From Branchiostoma floridae (taxonomy: Eukaryota; Chordata; Leptocardii; Amphioxiformes; Branchiostomatidae), in NCBI RefSeq assembly GCF_000003815.2, contig NC_049993.1:822575-886574 (forward strand): a stretch of 64,000 nt of DNA, written 5' to 3'. The position numbers and the translations under genes were made by a program. A model generated the notes under the pieces. It made no database searches, was not told where the DNA came from, and worked only from the letters and a program-made list of their open reading frames with translations. This document shows, one piece after another, positions 35,290 through 48,600 of the stretch. How positions within the stretch are numbered: position 1 is the first letter of the stretch; every line of letters starts with the position of its first letter.

Positions 35290-36007
35290 CGCCATGTACA
35301 TCATTTTCGAGCTTGAACTTCCTATTTGTGTCTCCTACCTATTCACCAAATATCAATAATATCCTTGAACAACATATCGAGTTATCTTGTTTACAGCCAG
35401 ATGCACTTCCGTACAAAGCTGCGGAATGATTATCAGCTTCCACATTTATAGAATAGCAACAACTTTACTTAAGTTAATGCGATAATTGCATTAGATGAAA
35501 ATCAGGCTGATGGTAAATATTATTTGAAGAGTTACCAAATACACATGTAGCTGCAACCTGTTTTTTTTTTAAATTTGTATGAACATTTCACTATCCTATA
35601 TGAAATACTGATATTGATTTGAAAGAAGCCTCGACTCAAAGTTCCTTTCGACCCATTTTCCAAAGGTCGGGATCGATTAGTGAACAAAAAAACAATGGTC
35701 ATTTTAGATCATTCAGATATTTTAAAGGTTCGGAAACTATTGAGTAAAAGGATAATCATGGAATACCTTTGAAATGAACGAAATAATATTCAAAACATTA
35801 TCTAACCTTCATCGATGTATAAAATTGTCCACTTTGTATTCTTTTGTATTCCTTCATTTGCTCCTTTTGGGTATGATCGATAAAATTCTGCTGCCATTTA
35901 TCTATCCAGTGACGTTTATTCTTTAGACTTCCCAGCAAATGCTATGACTGAAAACCTTGAATTCTTTAATTTTCATGAACTTTATATCTTTTTTGACCAT
36001 TCGACAG
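35290..36007. other. AT-rich 5' flank or intron of the lectin gene
   Basis: No exon with a convincing ATG for the lectin gene was found here. An in-frame ATG at 35944 continues into the first recognised exon and is an alternative start. Confidence 0.35.
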
Positions 36008-36697
36008 ACGCAGTAAACCTACAACCTGCAGCTAGGCTGCTCCACGAAAATGTCAACCTTACATATGCAGCAAGTGATGGAGATCCAAACTGGTCTACGA
36101 GCATTTTAAGGACGAAAAAATTCAGTGCCCTATACACGGCAAACAGCCCCACCTCCGGTGCAGGGTCTTCAAATATCCCACAGGATGAACCACCATCGTG
36201 TGCAATACGTGAAGGGCCAGTGCCTCACATTGATACAGATAATCAAGACATGGATACGGAGCAAGAATCCGAAGTCTGGACACAAAACACAACTTTAAAC
36301 ACCCACACCGACGGGATCTCCGAACAGCGTGCTCAAGATGAAACCAGCCATTTTTACGTATTTGACCACCTCGAACCGTACTCTGTTACAAAGATGTGTA
36401 GGGAAGAAACAAATCGTGAGGGAACAGCTTCAGAAACTGCAGGGCCCCTTCAATATAAAATAACTGGTACAGACGTAACAGACGTATCTAACGAACCTTT
36501 GGTGGAGTTTCCTGACAGTAACTTTGTAGAAAATCACCCTTCAGAAGACACTAGGGATGTCTCCGATGCCAACTGCCGCCGGATTCACCAAAACAGACGT
36601 AGGGGCAACGCTGGTTTACACACACTCCGGAATCCTCCTGGCAGTCTACGTACAAATCCGAAGTACGCTACGAGTGCTGATCAACAAACAACAGATG
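36008..36697 (+). CDS. Lectin receptor exon: cytoplasmic region, 690 bp
   Basis: Acceptor ACCATTCGACAG, donor GATG|GTATGA, phase 1 on both sides. It encodes about 230 acidic, Ser/Thr-rich residues with tyrosine motifs LYTANSPT, FYVFDHLEPYSV, LQYKIT and PKYATS. None fits a strict ITIM (S/I/V/LxYxxI/V/L). An in-frame open path runs upstream to ATG 35944, so the acceptor is a choice made on phase agreement. Confidence 0.6.
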
Positions 36698-39600
36698 GTA
36701 TGACGTCCTTATCATATTTGTAATGTTGTGTCGTGTTCTAACGATTATGATTGTTGTCTATGTCTGTTGTGTGTGATACTATGGAGGTCTTTATATGAGG
36801 CGCAAAACATTTCGGTAGGTAGGCCTCCTTTTCTGTTTATGGTCACAGGGATTGTACATTTACTACCACTCTAAGTCCGGGCTTTAACCAGCGGGGTTTG
36901 CGGTCCTGAATATCCGTGGATTTGAGATTAAAATTGTCCCTGGTTGTAAACCTGGTGGTGAAAAATGAGCAAGCATTAGGCCACAGCAATTAAATTGTAT
37001 GGATGACATCAGCACGCGCATTAATTTTCGCCTGATTTCAGAAAAAAAACAAGATTTTTTTTCTTCTGCAGGGATGGTTAACATGACGATAAAGCACCAA
37101 AATGAGCAAATATATTTTGTTGTAGTCTAATAATACCACTTGTAGAAGTGACACTTGCAAGGTACCCAGGACGGTAGTTGTAGAAATGAAACTTATTGGA
37201 TAGTTGTAAAAGTGACACCAATATGGAAGCTATGAGTGTGGTTACTAACTTTGTTGGTGATGCCAATCTACCACACTAATGTCACTTTCACTACACCAGT
37301 ACTTACTTAGTACTAAGGTCCTCCAGTACATGTCTTAGATACAGGAATGAATGCCTTGTTGGCTCTGATACCATGTTTTGTTCCTTTAATTCTTTTTACA
37401 ACAGTCATCACAACTTTGTGGTGCCTATTTTTGAAAATTTAGCCATCTTGTTTTTTTTTCACCCATCTTGTTTTTTTTCGCCCTATCGCACTATTTTTGC
37501 AGTCCGCATAGGATGTCATCCATAAAATATTCTTGCTGTGTCTTAGGTAGGCAATATAATGTGACTTTCTTTTAGCGGCCGAATGGTCTCACTGGTGTAT
37601 GTGATGTACAATCACAACTTATTTTATAATTCCATATGCTTACCTTTTTTCTATTTATCCAGCTGTTTACAAACAGCCAGGGCTGCCCAACTAGCCGTAG
37701 GTTATTGCTAAGGGCTAACCCTGTACATGTTCGGACATGTTTACACACGACGGGTTATACCGCCCCTTACGGGGTGACACACCCGTCAGGGTGAATGATG
37801 TAAATCACTCACCATGTGGCTCTCCCCATACACGGGACCTCCATTTAACGTCCTATCCGAGGGACGACCCTAGCCGAAGCTAGGTACTCTTTTTCACCTG
37901 AATAAAGTGAGGAAAGCCGTGTAAAGTGCCTTTTCCCAAGGGCACAAGATCGGTGGTATGGCAGTCGGATTCGAAACCACAACCTCTCGGTTCCAAGGCG
38001 AATAAACTAACACTGCGCCACGCGTTCCCACATATGCTTACCTTTTGTAAGTTAACCCTCAAACACCCAACCTCTTTTCCGACTAAAATGACTGAGTGGA
38101 TTCCAAACGGAACCCAAAATGTTTTGTTCATAAAATCTCCTTTCTAATTCTTATGGGTGCATACATTGTTTCGTAAGAGGAGAGGAATATTTTGACATGT
38201 TAAAGTGTTGCTAATTCCAGCTCACTATCATAAGTTTATGCAACAGGTCAGAAGGACCGCGTTTTGCTTAAAAAAGTGTAGGAAGGGAAATTTTGAGGCC
38301 TCAAACAATTTTTTATGTCGTATAGCTTATAAAAGGCAAGCACTAAAGCTGCTTGGTAATTTATTCCAAAACGTAGTTTTTTATTGTTTTTATTCAACAA
38401 AACAAACGTATGAAAACCATCCAGCAATTACAGAATAAGAATGTATGAATAGAATATCAAACAAAGAAGTGTAATTATGAGATGATCATCTCCAGCAGAA
38501 ACATGTGAAATAAGAATATGCACAGAAATGAATAAAATAATATTAACAAACTTTGCAATTTACATATTAAAATAAACAAAGATTAACTGAACAAAAACGT
38601 ATGAAATGATTATTACAAAAACGTATGAAATCATATCATATCAGCTGAGATTATGAAATAATCTATGAACAAAAAACTTTTGAAATAATCATATGCACAT
38701 AAAATGATCATAACAAGAAATATATGAAATAATTATATCAAATAGAAATATATGAAATAATCATCTTAAACAGAAATATATAAAATAATCATATCAAACT
38801 GAAATATATGAAGTGATCATATCAACTAAACAGAAATGTAGAGAATAATCAATTACATAAAGTGCCCCATTTACCCAGATGTTTGTCCATTTTTCCTTTT
38901 CTAGCTGCAATATAGTACTCAACTTTATTAAAGAAATAAACATAACGAAGAAACGACTCAAAATTCAAGTTTTTGAACTTTCTGTTACTGTATATAATTT
39001 TTTTTCGCCCGAAGAAGAATAAGATTTTGAATGACGGGAGTGCCAGGAAGTAGGTTTCCGAAAATAACAATAAAGCCATTTAAATAAATGTTTTGTCCTG
39101 TTTTTTTAAAGTACCATGTTTTGATTTTGTCCCAAAAGTCAGTTAAGTTAGGACATTCCCCAAAAACATGCAGGTAAGTCTTATCTTCAAGGTGACAGAA
39201 TGAGCATAAAGGGTCATCAATTAATTTCCAAATATATAATAACCTCTTTGTGGGTAAAAACTTCTGCAAAATTTCATATTGGAAAATTCTGGTTTGTGGG
39301 TCAATAGTACAGTAAGTTAAAGATGTGTATGCCTGTGTCCAAGGGATATGAGTGTCAAAGAGGTACAGCCATGATAATTGTACATTATAAGAAATATCAA
39401 TAAGATTATTACATAGTGAAAAGAATCTATGCAATCATACTCTTATTAATTTTCATCTGTTTTAGCCATGTATTATTCTGCATTACAGGTATGCACACTT
39501 GCTCTTGAGAGTTGTTACATAACACTGATTTCCACATGTTAGGAATTGCAGAGATCAATTGGTTGTATCTAAACTGATAACAATTGTTCCATGCTTACTG

Positions 39601-42600
39601 GAGAATTCATTGTAAAACATAATAATACCATTAGAATCGAAAATATCTGATTCATTTTTATTTTATTTTCTATTGATGAATGCTATAAATAAAACAGGTA
39701 AACAAAACGTTGTTAGCAATAATAGTTTGATAACGAAAGTTTATAATTTTTGTGTTGCCATGGCAACGGTGTTCTGACAGTTGTGTTTTCGCAAAAATTT
39801 GTCAATTTAGATTTAAGTTAAGTTTTTCTTGGTAAACTACACTATTTTAAGAAAAGGTTACACCATTAACCAAACTCATTCCCTAGAATTCTACATCATA
39901 CATTGTGTCGATCGGGCCCGTTTCACATAAATACGCTAAGATCTCTTTAAACTGAGTTATCATTTGGCAAATTTAGGTACCATTAGGTGTTTACGGAAAA
40001 GAATAGATAATTTACCGACATGTTACCATTTCGTCGATCATCAAAATGTTACTTTCCTTAAGAAATAACAAAACAAATTCAATAAGTTGGACGTTGGTCT
40101 GTTAATTGTGCCAAAACACACAATAGTGAATCTGGCACATTTGGTTGACTAGAATGTTGCGATATTTCTACTTCACTTGACTTTTACTTTGAGACTGCGA
40201 ATTAGTCTTTGGGCATGATTTTGGAAATAAGATAAGACACTTAACCATTATCTTTCTGTCGCAGGTATTGACAAGACCGTACAATCATCGACTACTGACG
40301 ATACTACTGACGGCCAAATCAACCATCATACCGGAAAGGATGACAACAACACCACCCTTCGGCAGATCGGTCCCTTAAAGAGAGGCGGTGACCAAGCAAA
40401 TGACATGGAAACAGGGAGCATGTTTACCGTAACTGTAGGCCGTAATGTCATTGGATTGGCTGCCAACACGATGTACGCTACTGGTTCACACCAACAACCA
40501 GGACAAAGAGGTACTCATGTCGTCTGTATTCTTGTCTTTTGTATTCTATTGTCATGAGTATTGTTGTCGTTTGACATTTTATTGGCATTGATGTTTAACG
40601 CAAATCAGACGTTGGGGGGGGGGGGGTTGAGGCTCGCACCAACTTTCATGTCGCATAACGCCAGAATCGACAACATATGATAAGGTGTCAATCCAAATTC
40701 TGACCAATCGGAAGGAGCGATACGCACTGCACTCTGTCCAATCAGAATGAGAGATACATGAACAGCACAGAGCAAGGAGGAAAATCAGAAACTTTTCCAA
40801 GGCTTGACATGCCACAATGTCACAATTCAGACGTGGGGGGGGGGGGGTGAGGCCTGCGCCAACTTTCATGTCGCATAACGCCAGAATCGACAACATATGT
40901 TGTCGATTTGATTCGACAACATAAGGTGTCAATTCCAATTCTGACAAATCAGAAGGAGCGATACACACAGGGCTCTGCCCAATCAGAATGAGAGATACGT
41001 GACCTGCACAGAGCAAGGAGGAAAATCTGAAACTTTTGTAAAGGCTTGACATGCCAAGACGGCAATGTTTCGAATATTTTCTGTGACAATTTTGGATTCA
41101 GAATGCAATATGTAATCTCCCTATGTATCAATGAACACTTGTGAATTTTTGGAAATTCTACAAAGGAATTCACACGTATAGTACCAAGGGATCTATGCGT
41201 CATACAAGAGTTTGTAAGTTTGTGTAGACTATATGATAATAACGTTAATGAATGATAAATGAATGAAGACCTTTATTGTACAATTTTGCCCAACCGAGCT
41301 AAGTACAGGTCACAACAAGTCAGGATATATACATATAAAGGTGTCACAAATCTAGTCTAACACAAAAGTTCGGCTTCTTCTCGCTTCTTGGTAATAGTGA
41401 AAATGTAGGACTGTATGGGTTTCGCTATTGTCGGTTTGTCAAAACGCATGAGAAATATAAACTTATCAGTGCTACTCATGTGTCTAAAATGAGGGAATCT
41501 ACTTTCTATATAACTAAATAGAGTATTTCTATCATTCGCATACATATAGCAATCAACAGTGAAGTGCACTTCATCTTCTACCATGTTTGAGGTACAAAAT
41601 TGGCAGACTCTTTGTTCTAGAGGAGTGCGGTTGTGCCTTCCTGATTCAATTCGCAGTCGGTGGCAACTGATTCTTAGTTTAGCAATGGTAGTTCTATGCC
41701 GAATGTTTGTAATTTTCAAATACTGCTCTTCATTGTATGTGGATTTCAGTAGTCTGTACGTTCGGAGTTTGTTTTTCGCACGTAAACCTTTGTCATCATT
41801 ATGAATGTTGGTTAGAAAATTCTGGAAATAAATATCCTTCAGTCGTTGGTGGATTGCAGAAATTAGGTGGGATATGTTTGGATCTGTTGACTTACGGGCT
41901 TGCCAAACAAAAGGGTAACCACACTCCTCCAAAGTTTTGAGAACACCAGATGCCCAACATTTGGTACCTGATGAATCTAGATTAAGCTGACATAAGAGAG
42001 CGTCTGCCTGCAGACTCTCAGCTGGCACATTCTGTTGAATTCTAATGAAATATTTGATGGCATTTAGGGAGGCTTCTAGTTGGATAGGATACCTCCCTAA
42101 TTCGGCGCGTACAGCAAGGTTAGATGCAGTTTTCGGAACATTAAGTGAGTGTTTACAAAATTTCAAGTACACTGCTTCAATAGGACAAGATTTAGGACTT
42201 TTGAATGAGATCCAAATTTCAGATCCATATAACAAAATGACCCGTCTGTTCCTCGGTGTATATGCATTGTGTGGTAACACCTGGTCCTTTGCTATAACCA
42301 CCTCATAAAACTAACATCGCAACGACATGCAGATAAATATTTGGACCATAGATTGCCAAAAAAAAAACACTTGATGCTCTGTGGCCGTGATGTTTAGGTA
42401 GCAAATACTACCTCACATAAGGGTTACTAGTACGTGGTGTGAATTTGGGCCCCCTAGCCATTTGCCGTGGTCCTGCATGGTCGTTTATCTTTGTGATTTT
42501 CGCTGGTGTTTCCGGTCATAAATCTTGAAAACCTCTGGATGGATTGCGATTCTGTTTGTTATGTGGGTATACGTAGTCACTGTGAGCCTTTGCGTTTTAG

Positions 42601-45600
42601 AGTGCATCAGTAGGCTGCTGTAGATCTGCAGTGTTAACAAAAAACGTTAACACCCCCTTATGAATGAGTGATGTGGTCTTAGCAACGGAAGGTCAATGAC
42701 TTGGAAATGGGGACAGCTGTCTGTTTTATTGGTGTCCTTTCATCTAAGTTATTCTGTTATCTTTTTGGTTACTGTATCTCTGTGTACTGTGTGGATCAAG
42801 TTTCTTGGTCAACTGTACCAAGCTGTGCTCTGGCCCAATGTTGTTTCTGATGGTAGGTGGTATCCTGGACATGTCTGCCTCTTATAAGGCCACAGCAAGT
42901 AAATTTTAGGGACGACATCAGCGCGTGCATTAATTTCTGCCTGATTTCAGAAAAAAAATTTTCTTCGGAGATGGTCAACATGACGAGAAATCACCAAAAT
43001 GAGCAAATATGTTGTGTTGTAGGCCAATGATTGTACTTGTATAAGTGGCACAAGCCAGTTAGCCATGACTGTAGTTATAGAAGTGAAACTAGTTAGATAG
43101 TTGTAAAAGTGGCACAAATATGGAAGCCATGAGTGTTGTTGCCATGTTGGTAAGTGATACCAGTCTAGTACTACACTACTGTCACCTTTAACTAGTTCAC
43201 GTCTTGAATATAGGAATGAATGCCTTCTTGGCTGTGATACCATGTTTCGTCACTTCAATTCTTGTTTTTGGTACAATTTTCATGGCGTATATTTGGAAAA
43301 TTTATCCATCATGTTTTGTTTTACCCATCTTGTTTTTTTTCACCCTATATTACTATTTTTTTGGTCTGCAGAGGATGCCATCCATAAAATTTACTTGCTG
43401 TGGCCTAATGGTATTTACTTGGTATTTACCGTGGGCACCTCGAGAAGCAGGCTTATATGTATCGATTACATTTGAAAGTATGAATAACATTTATTGCATA
43501 ACTGTCTTTAGGGGATAGAAGTTGTTTTCTATTATATTGCATAATGCAATTGATTACCTTGTATACAACATCATTTTGTTGGTTTGCTTTGCTAAGAAGT
43601 ATAAATGTATGTGTATATAAAAGCCAAATGTATGTTTGTGTGTCTGTTTGTTTGTTTGTGTGCTTGGTGTCATGTTGAAGAAAGAAGGTGTATTAGGATC
43701 ATGATATAATCATGGTAATGTGAATTAGGAGTGGATAGATTATGGTCCTTTGTTGTATACAATAATCAGATATGATCGAGATTTAGGTGTGTTGAGAATG
43801 GCAAAAATAGCCATTTTAAGCAAAATATATGCCATGAATCCCACAGCTTGTAACTCGAAAACAAACTAAGTCAATTCGTTTGTTTTCCAATCACTTGTCT
43901 GGAGCAACAGATTGTATGTGCCGACTCAAGAACGTTTTGCGATGATTACATTGGAGTTTCATCGCGACCAATTCACGATGTATTCTTTGGTGACTTTTTT
44001 TTTTCAAATGAAAGACTACTGTTTATTTTCTAAACTAATGGCACAATATAATATGAGGTTACAGTATTATTTGGAGACTTTTTAGCCTATTAGATTTTTA
44101 AAAAAAACAGCGTTACTTAGATCCAAATGGTAGGCAAGATATGGCAAGGTAATAAAACGTGCAAAAGTTTAAACATCTTTAACGTTATGTTTTGCACATA
44201 TTCGTGGATGTTACATCTAAATACCGAAGCATCGAAAAACCTTATTAACTAAACATAAGCCGCAAAATATAAGTAGATGAAAATCATTTAAACGTTATGA
44301 CTACTTTTATTGCATCGATGAAGGAAGTTTCCAATGTTTCTCGTTGTTTTTATTCTTACGTCATGTGAATCTATGACTTCTATACTGTCCAACTTGACTG
44401 CACAGAACTGACGGCAATACCACAAGGGGATTCCGGAAGGAACGCAGAAGACGAAACAGCCGATGACTGCAATGATGAACCTGAAAACCACGTGTATCAC
44501 AATTCCGAAATAGATGACATAGAGAGGCTACAGCAGCTTGCTGCAGAGATAGGGCAGAGAGCTGATAAACAGGAAAACACAGCAGCATCAATCAATGTAC
44601 AGAAGGACGACTCGGGCCTGCTGAAGAACCCACCAACCTACGTGCCTGGCGCACTTCGACAAGATAACAACAAAGGTAGCTAGATCTTAGAGTTTATTTT
44701 TCCTATAAAGGGGAACCATACTCACCATTATCCTGAGTATCAGATAATCAGACAAGATATTACTAGGCAATATGTCACCGTAGTCTTTAATTGTGACCTG
44801 TCTGACAGTATATTCCCCTCAGCATGCCTTAACATGCCTCATTTAAACTTTACTCTAAACAATACTCTTTAAATGCCACAAGTGAAGAAGGTTAAGTAAA
44901 ATCATCCACAGTACAGTCGATCAGCTTAATTTATTATCTCAAATTTTCTTTGTCTGTGTGTTACTGCTATTGGTAAATTACATTATACTGAATTCATCAA
45001 CGCCAGAGCAGTGGTATCTATGACTTTCAGGATTCTCTACTTATGTTTTAACCATTCAAATCATATAGCCAGATGGGTATGACTCATGTTGAACTCCATT
45101 TAATTCAATTTCAATTTTAATCTTTATTGTTCAACAATTGTGCAGGTACAAAATATGGCAAAACAATTCGAGAGTGATATATGCACAGAACATTAAAGGT
45201 ATACACCCCCCCCCCCCGAACTAGAACCTCCTGGTTGTAAACAACAACTTCAGGCCTCCTGTAGGCACCCTAGGGAGTGTGGTAATGAGTTCAGCACACT
45301 CCAGGCTGGCTACAAGGGAAATCTTCTTCTTTGAAGACACTCAATTTTGTTCACTTCAGAATAGGATATAATCATGCACTTAGCCTATTTTGTAGGGTAT
45401 CAATAAACTGAGGTTACATTCCCTTCAAAACTGCAAGAAATCTTGCAAAGATTACGTTTTGCAAAAAAATATGGTGAAACTGTCCTCAGACACCCCAATG
45501 TACAGTCAGGCACACAAGACAGTGATAAGCCAGATGTGGGCATATTTCCCTAGGAAGCATGGAGGTCCATGTAGGAAAATCACAGGTTGTAGACATGTTT

Positions 45601-48600
45601 GTATGATGTACTGATGTTGCAACTTCTCTCACAGAGCCTTGGTATCCAATACTAAAGGGTAGCTTTAGCTTACTATGTAAAAAAATGACAGGAAAATCTA
45701 CTTTTTGTACTGTCCAAATATACAATATATAACAATAATAAGGTGTTCTAGGTAACAAATGTTTAATCGCTATGCCACTTTAGCTGAGTGGTTCAAATCA
45801 TGGGAACAGGTATTATATAGTGATACATGATACAGAGTTAACATCAATTGTTTGTGTCAACACGATTCCTTTTTAGAAAAGCAGTAGAGATGCTTTGGCC
45901 TATGTACAAGGAAGTTGCATCAGGACATGAAGTAAATTGAAGGTCCCTGAGCTTGACTTAGGTAAGGTTATGTTTGTATTTGATGCTTGATAACGCCCCG
46001 AAGAAGCAAGCTAAAATAACCAAAACTTCGTTGCAATAATCACTGTGGTTTCCCTAAAATCTTTACTTCTGTGTTAATCATTGAATTTTTAGGTCAGGCT
46101 GGCTTGTGGTGGAGATGTCTCAGCTCCCGTCTAGTCCGTGGCATCATCATTGCTGTTTCAGTGGCAACCTTAGTTGGTTTGGGAATTGTAATCGGTATTT
46201 ATATCATCGGTTCACTGGAGAACAAAGCAAAAATCTATCCGGTCAGTCTCCTCTCAAAGTATCTAAAAACACAATAATAGGCGTTCTCTCTACATGACTA
46301 CGATTGGGTTTCCAGTATCTACATAAAAACTATTACACAAAAGCAGCCTGAAATGCTAGCATTCAATTATGAAAGTTCAATAAATGAGCGACTGTAAGGT
46401 TGTGGTGAAGACTACAGACAACTTCTGTGAACCACACTTGATAATGTTTTATTTGTTTTAAGAACTTTGTGCAGACTGCCCACATTGTAATCAAAGGCTG
46501 AATCGCATAGGGACTTTTATATGATCAGTAAACATCATTGGTAAAACAATAGCTGATGTTACATATACAAGATTAAAAGGAAAGCTTCGATAAGAACACC
46601 ACAAATTTACAATTATGTAGAGATATTTCACACTTTCAAACTTTTCAGCCAGATACATCAGAAATAGGAAGCCAAAGTGTTCAATGCGAACTCGCTTTAC
46701 CGTTTTCTTTTCGTATATCGCTCTCTGATGCTAACAATATTATTCGTATTTCATTATGAATTAGACCCCTCTAACATTGTGTCTCTTTTCACATAGCTCC
46801 AGACAAACCAGACTTCTACAACCGACTTATCTTTTTGGACAACTGGTCATGATCGTACAACAACGTCTTCACTGGCAAATTCTACCCTGCCGCACGTGAA
46901 AACCACAACAAACGTAACAGCGACACTACCAGCCGTGACAACCACAATGCCAGGAGTGACAACCACAATGCCAGGAGTGACAACCACAATGCCAGGAGTG
47001 ACAACCACCCGGCCAGCCGTGACAACCAAGCTGTACGGAGCCACCACACAACCAGGTTATATTTTTCTTGTTGGACATATAATTACAATTTTCAATATTC
47101 AAATATTATCTAATATATAAATTCATTTAACATAAGACAAATACAAGTCATCGTTTTTTTTAATCAGTTTAAGGAGCCTAATCAGTGGTTTATAAGAAAA
47201 TCCAGGCAAGAACTACGACGGTATGTATTAAAGAATTAAAGGATTTTTCCCTGCAGCCCCCTGTCATGGCGGATGGAGCGAACACAATAATCACTGCTAC
47301 AAGCTAGTCAAAGATTATAGCAGCTGGACCGCAGCGCTCAAAAGGTGCACAGGACTTGGACCAAATGCAAAACTCGCTTCTGTCACGAGCGCTGACGAGA
47401 ACAACTTCATTACACGTCTCATTGCCAACGGTGAGTGTATTCTTTTATTTTTGCCTATAAGTTTCATCAGTTCTCCGACTAAAAAAATTGAGCTCACTTG
47501 AGTTTTTGACTGACTTTTTTCTGGCGGCACTTTGGAACCCTATTATATTCCAACCCCACGCTCGTTATCAGTGGAATCCCGCAATGTGTTACGTGGAAAA
47601 GCCTCCCCCCTCCCCCAAGAAGGTTAAACGTAGGAAAGAAGAAACATAAAATTTTCAGTGTACAATTTAACAACGGAATCTGTACGTTCATGAAAGAAAA
47701 ATAGATATTTATTATTAGCAGTAGTACTTTTCCCCTATATTTATGCCATGTTTAACGATTTTTTTCAATTGTATGATTTCTGCGGTTTTCATTTTCTACT
47801 TTGAAATATTGATGCGTGCGGCGATATCATCTGCATAGTCTACTCAGTGTTGTCTAAATATGGCAGCATTATGAGAATAGATGTTTACAACACTGACATA
47901 GCTTGCTAAGATTAATTACGACTGTTGTGCATAAAAGCCTTGCCATACGACGGACATACCAAATAAAGATATGTTTTAATATTGTTAATTTCAGACATTG
48001 AAGCCTGGCTAACTCCCTGGCTTGGACTGTACCGTGTAGATGGAGAAGGAGAATGGAAGTGGATTGATGGGTCAGCTTTATCCTACAGGAACTGGGCTCC
48101 GTGGGATCCCCCTAGCAAGAATGATGCTTCGCTTACTTATGATTGTGGCTATGTGTACTCCAAGGTACTTCCATTATTTATGAATTCCAAGTGCCAGTAT
48201 TGCCTCACAATACTGTGTATAGAATAAAGTAAAAAGATCAGTACAAATTGGAAAAGCACAATTTTCGCGGAAGTGCAGAATTCTTTCCCTGTAGCCTTTT
48301 CTAAAGATACTCGCACACGATGCTATATAAATCACTCGCCCCTTATTATCCTGTGGGACTAAAAAGCAAAAAAAAAGATACTACTTTAGTCGACTTGTTT
48401 TTTTTTACCAGGTCATTAGAATAAGCATACTATTCAATTAGGTTCGCTCTATACTAATGTGTGCGAATTAAAAAAAAATCCATCCTACATGCACTTGGTG
48501 TTTGACCAGGTTATTTCATGATTATGCTATACCATTAGGCTCGCCCTACAGAATCGTGAGCAAGTGAAAAGGGCCACCCTGCGCCTGCTGGTTTTTGACA

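Noticed and set aside
46847-47047. Minus-strand frame with VVVTPGI repeats
   Set aside because: It is the complement of the Thr/Pro stalk exon, whose plus-strand frame joins neighbouring exons in phase.
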